A DNA stretch of 64,000 nt from Bacteroidota bacterium (GTDB lineage: Bacteria > Bacteroidota > Bacteroidia > Chitinophagales > LD1), in NCBI GenBank assembly GCA_947475165.1, contig CANJLD010000015.1:1-64000 (forward strand). The letters are read 5' to 3'. Both the position numbers and the translations under genes were made by a program. Positions within the stretch are counted from its first letter, which is position 1. Each line of letters begins with the position of its first letter. This document shows, one piece after another, positions 26,560-35,263 of the stretch. Under the pieces are notes generated by a model, which saw only the letters and a program-made list of their open reading frames with translations, searched no databases and had not been told where the DNA came from.

Positions 26560-26830
26560 AAAAACAAAAGTCGGCTCCTAACGGAGCGTGATTAATTTTT
26601 GCTTTTTATTTTCTACAAACAGAGTGCTCTGATGGAGCAAATACATTCCACCCTCGTCCCGCTTCGCGTGACACTCCCGCCAGCGGGAGAGAAATACAAA
26701 TACAAAAGACAGAACCGGTGAGCGAAGGCGGCTGTTTGCGCGAGGGATTGAAGCGGAAATCTCCCGCACCGGTTGGCATCTGCGCGGGTGGGTGCGGGAA
26801 TTGCAGCGTAAAGCCCGACCCGAGGCTTTG
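26560..26830. repeat. REP-like repeat block
   Basis: This ~400-bp gap has no gene. It contains gctcctaacggagc (about 26574), ctacaaacagagtgctc (26619), and a GC-rich stretch with gattgaagcggaaatctcccgc (about 26747) and ttgcagcgtaaagcccgaccc (about 26802). The reverse complements of these occur in the gap at 2440-2704. Overlapping frames here are Pro/Arg-rich and not credible. Confidence 0.6.
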
Positions 26831-26939
26831 CGAGGGACGCGCCATCGTAATTTTTTCTGCCTACTAAACCCCCCAAGCCCACATTTATTTATTCATAAGT
26901 GAGGGCTAAGCACAAGGCGTTTCATTTTTCTTTGTGGCA

Positions 26940-28460
26940 ATGTCAAGTGCGGTTATACTTTTTATTGTGCTGCTTTATTTTCTGGTGCTGCTGGGCATAG
27001 CGTTTTATACCAGCCGGGGCGCCAACAACGAAACTTTTTTTATAGGGCAGAAAAAAAGCAACTGGCTGCTGGTGGCTTATGGCATGATAGGCACATCGCT
27101 GAGCGGGGTAACGTTTATGAGTGTGCCCGGTGAGGTAAACGCCAAGGGCTTTGCTTACATGCAGGTGGTTATAGGTTATTTTATTGGTTATATGGTGGTG
27201 GCGTTTGTGCTGCTGCCGCTTTACTACCGGCTTAACCTTACGTCTATTTACAGTTACCTGCAAAGCCGGTTCGGCAATACCAGTTACAAAACCGGTGCAG
27301 GGTTTTTTCTTTTGTCGCGCACGCTGGGTGCCAGCATCCGCATTTATTTGGTGCTGATAGTGCTGCAGCATTTTCTGTTAGATGCGCTCGGGGTGCCGTT
27401 TGTGGTTACGGTGTTTGTGATATTGCTCATGATTTTGCTTTACACCTTTAACGGTGGCGTAAAAACCATTGTGTGGACGGACACGCTGCAAACCACCGGT
27501 ATGATTCTGGCGCTGGTTCTCACGATTGCATTAATCTGCACTGGTCTTAATTTTTCGTTTGGCGATTTGTGGAGCACGATTAGCGCGAAGGGCTACACAC
27601 ATATTTTTCAAACAAGCGATTGGAAGGCGGGGAACTTTTTTATTAAGCAGATTCTCGGAGGTGCTTTTGTTACCATCACCATGACCGGACTGGATCAGGA
27701 GATGATGCAGAAAAACATTTCGGTGCACAATATCCGCGACTCGCAAAAGAACATGCTTTTGTTTTCGGTGATACTCGTTGCGGTGAACATGCTTTTCCTT
27801 ATTCTCGGTGGTGCGCTTTATATTTATATGGAAGCAAAGGGAATTGCCTTTCCGGTTAAGACGGATGAAACGTTTTCGCTCGTTGCGCTCAATTATCTGC
27901 CACCGGTGGCTGGGTTAATCTTTATTCTTGGTTTGGTCAGCGCCTTGTTTCCGAGTGCAGATGGTGCGTTGACGGCATTGACTTCTTCTATCTGTATTGA
28001 CATACTGGGTATGAAAAGCCGCAGCGACTGGAGTGAAGAACAAAAAACCAAAACGCGAAGGATAGTGCACATTAGTGTTACGGTTTTGTTTTTGGTTTTG
28101 ATTCTGGTTTATCAGCAGGTGATAACCAGCAGCGTTATCTCTACCATATTAAAAGTGGCGGGTTATACCTACGGTCCGCTGCTGGGCTTGTTTGCTTTCG
28201 GAATTTTAACCAGCCGGAAGGTTAGGGAAAATATAGTACCGGTGGTTTGCGTTGTATCTGTACTTGTTTGTGTTCTCATTACCATGCCTTTTCCTGATAC
28301 GCTTTACGAAAAAATTCCGTTGTGCTTTACCGGGTATAACAACTGGCGGTTAAGTATGCTAAGCGGTTATCAGTTCGGTTTCGAATTGTTAGTGATAAAC
28401 GGACTGATAACTTTTGCAGGGCTATTCGCCATTTCATATAAACAGAAATCAATTATTTAA
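26940..28460 (+). CDS. Sodium:solute symporter (SSS family)
   Basis: An inner-membrane Na+-coupled transporter of 506 residues with about 13 hydrophobic segments. The N-terminal pattern FYTSRGANNETFFIGQKKSNW, the following MIGTSLSGVTFMSVPG, and LVSALFPSADGALTALTSS in the middle (Na+-binding helix) are characteristic. I prefer the ATG at 26940 to the GTG at 26934. The substrate is unknown; Bacteroidota members of this branch are often near sugar or sialic-acid genes, but none are adjacent. The LOG-family gene follows 43 bp later after a short palindromic repeat. Confidence 0.9.
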   Translation: MSSAVILFIVLLYFLVLLGIAFYTSRGANNETFFIGQKKSNWLLVAYGMIGTSLSGVTFMSVPGEVNAKGFAYMQVVIGYFIGYMVVAFVLLPLYYRLNLTSIYSYLQSRFGNTSYKTGAGFFLLSRTLGASIRIYLVLIVLQHFLLDALGVPFVVTVFVILLMILLYTFNGGVKTIVWTDTLQTTGMILALVLTIALICTGLNFSFGDLWSTISAKGYTHIFQTSDWKAGNFFIKQILGGAFVTITMTGLDQEMMQKNISVHNIRDSQKNMLLFSVILVAVNMLFLILGGALYIYMEAKGIAFPVKTDETFSLVALNYLPPVAGLIFILGLVSALFPSADGALTALTSSICIDILGMKSRSDWSEEQKTKTRRIVHISVTVLFLVLILVYQQVITSSVISTILKVAGYTYGPLLGLFAFGILTSRKVRENIVPVVCVVSVLVCVLITMPFPDTLYEKIPLCFTGYNNWRLSMLSGYQFGFELLVINGLITFAGLFAISYKQKSII

Positions 28461-28503
28461 TCACTAAACAATTCCTCCCCTTCAGGGGAGGTCAGGAGGG
28501 GTT

Positions 28504-29187
28504 ATGAAGAAGAAAAACTGGGCAGAACTAAAAGCAGATTCGAGCTGGCGCATGTTTAAAATTATGAGCGAGTTTGTAGACGGCTTTGAAAAAATGGAAC
28601 GCTTCGGTCCCTGCATTTCCATTTTCGGCAGTGCACGCACCAAACCCGAACATAAATATTATGACCTGGCGGTAAAGACGGCAGAACTATTGGCAAAAGA
28701 AGGCTACGGAATTATCACCGGTGGCGGTCCGGGTATTATGGAAGCGGGTAACAAGGGTGCCAAGATGGGCAAGGGAAGTTCGGTGGGGCTGCATATTGAG
28801 TTGGGCTTTGAGCAGGACTGGAACGAGCATATTGATGCCGACAAGCTTTTAATCTTCAAATACTTTTTTGCGCGCAAGGTTATGTTCATCCGCTATGCGC
28901 AGGCTTTTGTGTTTATGCCCGGTGGCTTCGGCACGCTCGATGAGGTTTTTGAAACGCTCACTTTAATTCAAACCAAAAAGATTGACCGGGTGCCTCTTGT
29001 TTTTGTGGGCGTTGAATACTGGAGCAAGATGATGGACTGGATTAAGCAAACCATGCTGGAAGAGCACAGCTACATCAACAAAGAAGATTTAAAACTGTTT
29101 GAAATTACCGATGACCCCAAGCAGGTAGTGAAGGTGATAAACAGTTTCTACAAGAAAAAAGAACTACGGCCGAACATGCGCCTCTGA
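28504..29187 (+). CDS. LOG-family (TIGR00730) nucleotide 5'-monophosphate phosphoribohydrolase-like protein
   Basis: A cytoplasmic Rossmann-fold protein of 227 residues. The diagnostic motif PGGFGTLDEVFETLTLIQT is near residue 140, with GGGPGIMEAGNKGA near 77. The family cleaves ribose phosphate from nucleotide or cytokinin monophosphates. It is preceded by a palindromic ggggag-type repeat whose last part (ggaggggtt) can act as a ribosome binding site. It is co-directed with the M23 peptidase gene downstream, 42 bp later. Confidence 0.9.
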   Translation: MKKKNWAELKADSSWRMFKIMSEFVDGFEKMERFGPCISIFGSARTKPEHKYYDLAVKTAELLAKEGYGIITGGGPGIMEAGNKGAKMGKGSSVGLHIELGFEQDWNEHIDADKLLIFKYFFARKVMFIRYAQAFVFMPGGFGTLDEVFETLTLIQTKKIDRVPLVFVGVEYWSKMMDWIKQTMLEEHSYINKEDLKLFEITDDPKQVVKVINSFYKKKELRPNMRL

Positions 29188-29229
29188 CACCCCACCCAAC
29201 CCTCCCCGAAAGGGAGGGCTTAATACAAA

Positions 29230-31023
29230 ATGCAAAAACTAAAAATCGCTCTCTTACTTTTTTTACCGCTTATCCTGTTGCTGAACACTTCGTTCAACGC
29301 GGGCAGAAACACGCCACCGGTTGCTGCTGTAGCAAGCAAACCGCTGTCGGATAGTATGACCCTGCCCAAACAACTGGCAGACGAAAAGTATTTCGGACCG
29401 GTGCTCGATATTTATCCGCCAACTATTGTAGGTAATTTTGGCGAGCCGAGACGATTACACTTTCACACCGGTTTAGATTTCAGGACCAATCAGGAGGAAG
29501 GACATAAGGTCTTTGCCGCAGCCGGTGGTTACATTTCGCGCATTAATGTAAACGGGGCAGGTTACGGCAACGCGCTTTACATTACGCATCCCAACGGCTA
29601 TGTAACGGTGTATGGTCACCTGCTGCGTTTTAATCCGCAGATTATGCAGCGGTTGCGCAGAGAGCAATACGCTAAAGAAAACTTTGCCGTAGATTTTTAT
29701 TTAAAGCCCGATGAATTACCGGTAATGAAAGGCGACACCATTGCGCTAAGCGGCAACACCGGTGGAAGCGGAGGCCCTCATTTGCATTTCGAAATCCGCG
29801 ATTCGGCAGAAAGAATTTATAATCCGATGCTGTTCGGTTATAAGTTGAAAGATGATTTAAAGCCGGTAGTCAACTACCTTAAATTTTATCCGCTCGATGA
29901 TTTAAAGTATAAGTCAGACGGATACCGCACCAAGGTTTTAGGCAAAGCAGGGGTGTATGAAGTAACCGGTGGCATTGTAAAATTAAATGCAGAGCAGGTG
30001 GGTGTTTCAATAAACACATGGGATGTACTCAATCTTTCCGAAGCACACATAGGTATTTATAACATCACGGTTTTTGATGGCGATAAAATGATTTACGAAT
30101 ACCAGATGGACCGGATTGCCTTCAGCGATAAGCGCGATGTGCTGAGCCATACCGACTATTCCATTTTTGTAAATGAGGCGCACCGCACCTTTCATAAATG
30201 TTTTGTGGAGCCGGGTAACCGGTGCCCGGTTTATTGCAACCTGTCGAACAGCGGGGTAATTGATTTAAGCGATGGCAAGGCGCACGATATTCATATAGAG
30301 GTGAGCGATTTCTCGGGCAATGTATCGCAGGTAAAATTTAAACTGCAGCAGGATAAGGCAAGCATCCTGTTTAAAGCAGGCGATTTAAAATACACCACCC
30401 TCTTTGATTACGACCATGCGAATGAATTTGCAAACAGCGATATTAAAATCAAAATTCCGCAGGGTTGCTTGTTCGATAATGTGTTCTTCAATTATTCATC
30501 GGCACTCTCCACCGACCCAACGGTATTCTCCAAAGTGCATCAGGTAGACAACAGCAACACGCAGTTATTCGACTGGTTCGACTTATCGGTTAAAACAGAA
30601 AACCTGAATCCTGCGTTGGCAGATAAAGCCATTGTAATTTTTAAAGACGGGATAGGAGCCACCACATCGCGCGGGGGTAAATTTGAAAATGGATTTATCA
30701 ATTGCCGGGCAAGAGAGTTCGGCACTTATTATGCGCGGATGGATACTACCGCTCCGCAAATAAAATCGCTGAATGTACTGGCAGGCAAAAACATGCGCAC
30801 CTATAAAAAGCTGCTCTTCAAAATCACCGATAACCTTTCGGGCATAGTTGAATTTGATACTTACATGGATGATAAATGGACGGTAACCGAGTATGATGCA
30901 AAGTCAGCCACGCTATTTCATATCCTCGACCAAAGCCTTTCGCTGGGCGAGCATACCTTTAAAGTAGTAGTAACGGATGAACGAAAAAACCGCGCGGAGT
31001 ATTCTATCAAGTTTATGATGTAG
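29230..31023 (+). CDS. M23 (LytM) family peptidase, exported
   Basis: A 597-residue zinc peptidase likely to cut peptidoglycan cross-bridges in the envelope. It has a signal peptide or N-terminal anchor (about residues 5-23). The M23 domain spans about 65-210 with HTGLD (HxxxD zinc ligands) and GGPHLHFEIRD (HxH). An insertion of about 35 residues sits between the two motifs (after VYGHLLRF). The C-terminal ~380 residues look like several beta-sandwich domains (including FKITDNLSGI). All metal ligands are present, so it should be active. No T9SS domain is visible. Confidence 0.9.
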   Translation: MQKLKIALLLFLPLILLLNTSFNAGRNTPPVAAVASKPLSDSMTLPKQLADEKYFGPVLDIYPPTIVGNFGEPRRLHFHTGLDFRTNQEEGHKVFAAAGGYISRINVNGAGYGNALYITHPNGYVTVYGHLLRFNPQIMQRLRREQYAKENFAVDFYLKPDELPVMKGDTIALSGNTGGSGGPHLHFEIRDSAERIYNPMLFGYKLKDDLKPVVNYLKFYPLDDLKYKSDGYRTKVLGKAGVYEVTGGIVKLNAEQVGVSINTWDVLNLSEAHIGIYNITVFDGDKMIYEYQMDRIAFSDKRDVLSHTDYSIFVNEAHRTFHKCFVEPGNRCPVYCNLSNSGVIDLSDGKAHDIHIEVSDFSGNVSQVKFKLQQDKASILFKAGDLKYTTLFDYDHANEFANSDIKIKIPQGCLFDNVFFNYSSALSTDPTVFSKVHQVDNSNTQLFDWFDLSVKTENLNPALADKAIVIFKDGIGATTSRGGKFENGFINCRAREFGTYYARMDTTAPQIKSLNVLAGKNMRTYKKLLFKITDNLSGIVEFDTYMDDKWTVTEYDAKSATLFHILDQSLSLGEHTFKVVVTDERKNRAEYSIKFMM

Positions 31024-31053
31024 AAGAAGTTTCTTCAATCCCCCGATTAAACT

Positions 31054-31061
31054 TATATTCG
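31054..31061 (+). promoter_or_regulatory. Possible -7 box upstream of the copper monooxygenase-like gene
   Basis: TATATTCG, 41 nt before the ATG at 31103. No clear -33 element. Confidence 0.25.
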
Positions 31062-31102
31062 AAAGTCAAGTCAATCAGTTTTCTATAAAAGAAATATAAA
31101 CC

Positions 31103-32713
31103 ATGAATAAATTTTTACCCGCTCTTTTAATTCTTGTTGCCTTAGGAAACTTAAAGGCACAAACACCTAACTGGAGTAACGATATTGCTCCGATAATTTA
31201 TAACAACTGCACCAAATGCCACCACGAAGGCGGACTTGCTCCATTCTCTTTGTTAGATTATTCAATGGCATATACTTACCGGTTTAGCATTTCCAATGCG
31301 GTTTCTGATAAAACCATGCCTCCATGGCCACCCGATGCTCATTACCGCAGGTTTGCCAACGAACGCATTCTTGCTTATAGCGACATTATTAAAATAAACG
31401 CGTGGGCAAGTGCCGGGGCTCCAATGGGCGATACCACACAGGCGCCAACAAAACCTATTTACACCAACGCTTCGGCATTAGGTACTCCAGACCTTTCGGT
31501 GCGCATTCCAGATTATACGGTTCCTTCCACACAATCCAACGATATCTATCAGGTGTTTGTTATTCCTTCTTCGCAACTGTCAACCAAATTTATTACCGGT
31601 ATAGAAGTATTGCCGGGCAATGCTTCAGCTGTTCACCACGTATTGGTTTATCAGGATACTACCGGACAGGCCAAAGCATTGGATGATGCCACACCGGAAC
31701 CGGGTTACACGCAGTTTGGCGGAATAGGCATCAGCGGTCAGCCGATTTTAATTGCCGGTTGGGTTCCGGGTTCGCAGCCATCGTACCTTCCACCTAACAT
31801 GGGTATTAAGTTGTATGCTAATTCCGATTTGGTATTACAGATACACTATCCTAATGGCAGTGCCAATAAACTTGACAGCACGCGGATTAATTTTAAACTG
31901 TCTAATGCAAGTCTGCGCACCGTTGCACTGGCGCCTATTCTCAACCACATGACTTCGCTGCAGGACGGACCGCTGTATATACCTGCTAACAGCACCAAAA
32001 CTTTTACCGAGTATTTTCAGTTGCCTAACATTATTGATATTACTTTATTAAGTGTGGCCCCGCACGCTCACCTGATAGCCAAAAGTTGGCTGAGTTATGC
32101 CATTACCCCTACGGATGATACCATTCCGCTGATAAAAATAAACGATTGGGATTTTCACTGGCAAGGCTCTTATGCGTTCCGCAACCTAATGAAGATTCCA
32201 AAGCAATCGAAATTGTATGGCCATGCGGTTTACGATAATACTGCGAGCAATGCGCACAATCCGAACAACCCGCCACAGAACGTGAGTGTGGGTGAATCAA
32301 CCACCGATGAAATGATGTTGATTTATTTTGCTTACACTTATTATCAGGCAGGCGATGAAAATATTGTGGTAGATAATTCGCCACTGGTAGATATTACTGA
32401 TTCATCTTCTACTACGGCAATTGAGGAATTGCCGGATAATGCCATTGTTTCTACTCCTCAGTTGTATGACCCTGTTCCTAATCCGTCAAATACCGAAACG
32501 CAGTTCAATTACTTTTTACCGGAAGCAAGTTCAAACAGCATCATCCGTATTTTTGATTTGAACGGAAGATTGGTGGAGGAAATTAAAGCCACAGGTAACA
32601 GCGGATTTAATTCAGTGAAATACAACACCGGTAACTTAGCCAAGGGCGACTATATCTGTAACTTAATAGTGAACAACATAAGCCGCACAAAAAACCTGGT
32701 GGTTATTCATTAA
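31103..32713 (+). CDS. Secreted c-type heme and copper type II monooxygenase-like protein with T9SS domain
   Basis: The 536-residue protein has a signal peptide (to about 19) and one c-type heme site (C36-TK-C39-H40, then HEGG). It then has a region like peptidylglycine and dopamine monooxygenases: VHHVLVYQD (about 176, the HH copper pair), LQIHYPNG (about 246), PHAHLIAKSW (about 320, HxHL) and DEMMLIYF (about 403, candidate Met ligand). A type A T9SS sorting domain ends the protein (PVPNPSNTE, GDYICNLIV). All the classical copper ligands appear to be there. It begins a run of redox-like exported genes. The substrate is unknown. Confidence 0.82.
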   Translation: MNKFLPALLILVALGNLKAQTPNWSNDIAPIIYNNCTKCHHEGGLAPFSLLDYSMAYTYRFSISNAVSDKTMPPWPPDAHYRRFANERILAYSDIIKINAWASAGAPMGDTTQAPTKPIYTNASALGTPDLSVRIPDYTVPSTQSNDIYQVFVIPSSQLSTKFITGIEVLPGNASAVHHVLVYQDTTGQAKALDDATPEPGYTQFGGIGISGQPILIAGWVPGSQPSYLPPNMGIKLYANSDLVLQIHYPNGSANKLDSTRINFKLSNASLRTVALAPILNHMTSLQDGPLYIPANSTKTFTEYFQLPNIIDITLLSVAPHAHLIAKSWLSYAITPTDDTIPLIKINDWDFHWQGSYAFRNLMKIPKQSKLYGHAVYDNTASNAHNPNNPPQNVSVGESTTDEMMLIYFAYTYYQAGDENIVVDNSPLVDITDSSSTTAIEELPDNAIVSTPQLYDPVPNPSNTETQFNYFLPEASSNSIIRIFDLNGRLVEEIKATGNSGFNSVKYNTGNLAKGDYICNLIVNNISRTKNLVVIH

Positions 32714-32732
32714 GAATTCAAAAATTAAAATC

Positions 32733-32761
32733 AAAGCCGTTCCTTTCGGAGCGGCTTTTTT
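32733..32761 (+). terminator. Rho-independent terminator
   Basis: Stem aaagccgttcc/ggagcggcttt around a short tttc loop, followed by a T-run. It ends transcription of the preceding T9SS gene. Confidence 0.8.
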
Positions 32762-32787
32762 ATGTTTACTGCTTAACAAAACAAAGT

Positions 32788-33243
32788 ATGACTCATTTAA
32801 ACGAAGGCGACAAAGCCCCCGATTTTAAAGCCAAAGACCAAAACGGAAAAACAGTTTCGCTGAAAGATTTTAAAGGAAAGAAGTTTGTTCTCTACTTTTA
32901 CCCCGAAGATGACACGCAGGTTTGTACGGTACAGGCATGCAACTACCGCGATAATATTTCGCTTCTTAAAAAAGAAGGATATGAAATAATCGGGGTAAGT
33001 CCGCAGGGAATAGAGAGCCACAAAAAGTTTGAAGCGAAATACAAACTGCCTTTTACCCTGCTGGCAGATGAAGAAATGAAAGTGATTAACGCCTATGGTG
33101 TTTGGGGACCAAAAACTCTTTACGGCAGAACCTATGACGGCTTACACCGCGAGACGTTTGTGATAAATGAGAAGGGAGTGATTACGAGAATTATCCGCAG
33201 GTCGCTTTCAAAAATAGCTACGCAGCAGGTGCTTAAGCCTTAA
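32788..33243 (+). CDS. bcp: Thioredoxin-dependent peroxiredoxin (Bcp/PrxQ-like)
   Basis: Reduces H2O2 and organic peroxides. The 151 residues are within the family range. The peroxidatic Cys motif is YPEDDTQVCTVQAC, with the resolving Cys five residues after the peroxidatic Cys as in PrxQ. The common TPGCT is replaced by TQVCT, but the Pro, Thr and Cys of the catalytic triad remain, with the Arg expected downstream. It has no signal peptide and is probably cytoplasmic. It stands alone with its own upstream terminator, although it sits between redox-like exported genes. Confidence 0.92.
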   Translation: MTHLNEGDKAPDFKAKDQNGKTVSLKDFKGKKFVLYFYPEDDTQVCTVQACNYRDNISLLKKEGYEIIGVSPQGIESHKKFEAKYKLPFTLLADEEMKVINAYGVWGPKTLYGRTYDGLHRETFVINEKGVITRIIRRSLSKIATQQVLKP

Positions 33244-33329
33244 TCTTTTGTAAATCTGCTCCCGTTTATTGAAAAACATTGTTACGACAATTGAATTTTA
33301 TTTTCTTTGACTCAACACAAAACATAACT

Positions 33330-34190
33330 ATGAACAAAAAATATTTACTCCTTACTACTTTCTTAGTTGCTATTTTTGCAACACTTAATATAACTACTGT
33401 AAAATCGAAAATTACTTCGCCACCGGCAGGTAGTTCTGGCGACCCGGTTAATACCGGTACTTGCGCGCAAAGCGGTTGCCACAATGGTTCAGCACAAACA
33501 CCGGCATCTGGTGATTTAACTTTAACTATCGGCACCGGTAATCCAACTACACCACTCGATGCCAGTTTTGTTTATACACCAGGCACAGCTTATAATATTG
33601 GCTTTTTGATAAACTCTTTTACCGGTCGTTATGGTTTTCAGATGGCGGCTCTTAATGGTAGCAATACACAGGCAGGTACTTTTGCGGTAACTAATGCGGC
33701 TACTACAAAAATTAATACAGCCACTGGTCGCAATTACATCGGCCACTTAAATGCAAGCTCTACCAAAAGCTGGGTTTATAAATGGACTGCCCCTGCATCT
33801 GGCACAGGTACAGTTACCTTCTACTATTCTTATAACACAGCTAACGATGATAACAACCCAACCGGTGATGTTATTTACAAAGGCTCTGTTTCTATCGAGG
33901 CGTTGCTTTCAGGAGTTGAAGATATTTCTACCAAAGTTGCTGACTTAAACATTTTCCCAAATCCAATCAGCAGCCAATTCAGTATATCATTTGACCTGAA
34001 AGAAGCAGACAATGTTTCTGCACAGCTTTATTCTTTAGATGGAAAGCTGATGAAAGAGTTAATAAATGAGAAAATGAATTCAGGTAACGTTAATCAGCAA
34101 TTTGATGTGAACGATTTAGCTGCCGGTATTTATTTGGTGAAATTGAACGTAGGTGGTGCCACTATCACCAAGAAAATTGTGAAGCAATAA
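33330..34190 (+). CDS. Secreted CX4CH protein with T9SS sorting domain
   Basis: 286 residues from the ATG at 33330 (MNKKYLLLTTFLVAIFATLN, a signal peptide); the longer frame from 33279 adds non-signal residues and is rejected. A CAQSGCH motif follows at about 44-50, an atypical heme c site with four residues between the cysteines. The next ~150 residues are Thr/Asn/Gly-rich beta structure, similar to Reelin-like or choice-of-anchor domains. The type A T9SS domain starts at LNIFPNPIS and ends GIYLVKLNVGG. It abuts the next gene directly, implying coupling. Confidence 0.82.
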   Translation: MNKKYLLLTTFLVAIFATLNITTVKSKITSPPAGSSGDPVNTGTCAQSGCHNGSAQTPASGDLTLTIGTGNPTTPLDASFVYTPGTAYNIGFLINSFTGRYGFQMAALNGSNTQAGTFAVTNAATTKINTATGRNYIGHLNASSTKSWVYKWTAPASGTGTVTFYYSYNTANDDNNPTGDVIYKGSVSIEALLSGVEDISTKVADLNIFPNPISSQFSISFDLKEADNVSAQLYSLDGKLMKELINEKMNSGNVNQQFDVNDLAAGIYLVKLNVGGATITKKIVKQ

Positions 34191-34568
34191 ATGAAGAAAC
34201 TCCTGTTGCCTTTTGCGTTTTTGGTTTGTGTTACATTTTACTATTCGTGCACAAAAGATAAGGCGCAACAGCCGCTAAGCGTTGTCTGCACAGGGGTTGA
34301 CTCGGCTACCAATACTTACAACCTTCAGGTAAAAACAATTTTGGATGGCAATTGCGGCTACAGCGGATGCCATAGCACAGCTACAAATTCGGGCAATGTG
34401 ATACTTGATAATTACGCGGATTCTAAATCGGCTTTTCAAAATAAAAATGCACTCTGCACTATTACTCAAGCAGGTGGTTGCCTGCCTATGCCGCAGGGCT
34501 ACGATAAACTGGCAGACAGTTTGATTACGTATATACAATGCTGGAGCGAACGCGGATATCCGCAATAA
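34191..34568 (+). CDS. Small CX4CH lipoprotein
   Basis: A 125-residue lipoprotein: hydrophobic signal and lipobox FYYSC (Cys20 as lipidation site). A CGYSGCH motif near residue 54 shares the unusual four-residue spacing of the preceding gene. A MPQGYDKL segment towards the C-terminus supplies a possible Met ligand, as in cytochrome c domains. The sequence fits a small extracytoplasmic electron carrier, but heme attachment by a CX4CH site is inferred. The start is directly after the upstream stop codon. Confidence 0.78.
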   Translation: MKKLLLPFAFLVCVTFYYSCTKDKAQQPLSVVCTGVDSATNTYNLQVKTILDGNCGYSGCHSTATNSGNVILDNYADSKSAFQNKNALCTITQAGGCLPMPQGYDKLADSLITYIQCWSERGYPQ

Positions 34569-34591
34569 CCGGTGTTGTAAAATGAAATTAT

Positions 34592-35155
34592 ATGAAAACC
34601 ACTTTTGCTATTCTTCTTATCGCTTTTACGCTTCAACTTCAGGCACAGGATAAATACGCTAACACGTATGCTTGCACCAAAGGCAAAATCCATTTTTTCT
34701 CTTCCAGCCCTTTAGAAGATATTGAGGCTACTTCAAATACTGCCGGTTGCGCGTTTAACACGCAAACCAAAAAAGTGTTTGTCAAAATTCAGCAGACCAG
34801 TTTTGTGTTTAAAGACAAACTGATGCAAGAGCACTTTAACGAAAACTACATGGAGAGCGAGCAGTATCCTTCTTCAATGCTGGATATGGTGATTGTAGAA
34901 ACCATTGATTATACCAAGGATGGAGTGTATGATGTAACGCTGAAAGGAACACTTGAAATGCATGGTGTAAAGCAAGAGCGCGAAATAAAAGGGAAATTGA
35001 CTGTAAAGAATGGGGCACCGGTGCTGGCAACAGCTGTATTTGATGTGAAATTAGTTGACCATAAAATAAAAATTCCAAAAGCGGTGATGATGAATATTGC
35101 CGAGATGATTAAAGTAGATGTGGAGTTTGTTTTAGAAAAATACGAAAAGAAGTAA
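34592..35155 (+). CDS. YceI-family protein, exported
   Basis: 187 residues with a signal peptide (to about 18, ending QAQ). The body is a YceI-type lipid- or isoprenoid-binding beta barrel: KGKIHFFSSSPLEDIEA, FVFKDKLMQEHFN, YDVTLKGTLEMHGVKQ and VDVEFVLEKY. YceI proteins bind polyisoprenoids such as ubiquinone tails. Together with the upstream CX4CH lipoprotein this suggests an envelope electron or quinone function, which is an inference. It is third in the operon starting at 33330 and ends before a terminator. Confidence 0.85.
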   Translation: MKTTFAILLIAFTLQLQAQDKYANTYACTKGKIHFFSSSPLEDIEATSNTAGCAFNTQTKKVFVKIQQTSFVFKDKLMQEHFNENYMESEQYPSSMLDMVIVETIDYTKDGVYDVTLKGTLEMHGVKQEREIKGKLTVKNGAPVLATAVFDVKLVDHKIKIPKAVMMNIAEMIKVDVEFVLEKYEKK

Positions 35156-35180
35156 AAATGTATTCAGCATACTTCAAATA

Positions 35181-35213
35181 AAAAAGAGCGGTTTATAACA
35201 GTCGCTCTTTTTT
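35181..35213 (+). terminator. Rho-independent terminator after the YceI gene
   Basis: Stem aaaagagcg/cgctctttt and a T-run; separates the YceI operon from the DUF5777 gene. Confidence 0.8.
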
Positions 35214-35263
35214 ATTTCAGTTATATGCAAACCCGAATATTTTCGAATCCTAAATTCTGACCA

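Noticed and set aside
24900-26580. Terminal inverted repeats and TA duplication of an IS around the transposase
   Set aside because: I compared the flanks by eye and found no match long enough to define ends.
26578-26882. Overlapping minus-strand frames of 60-90 residues in the REP block
   Set aside because: Pro/Arg-rich translations of palindromic repeats in three different frames; no start context or conservation cues.
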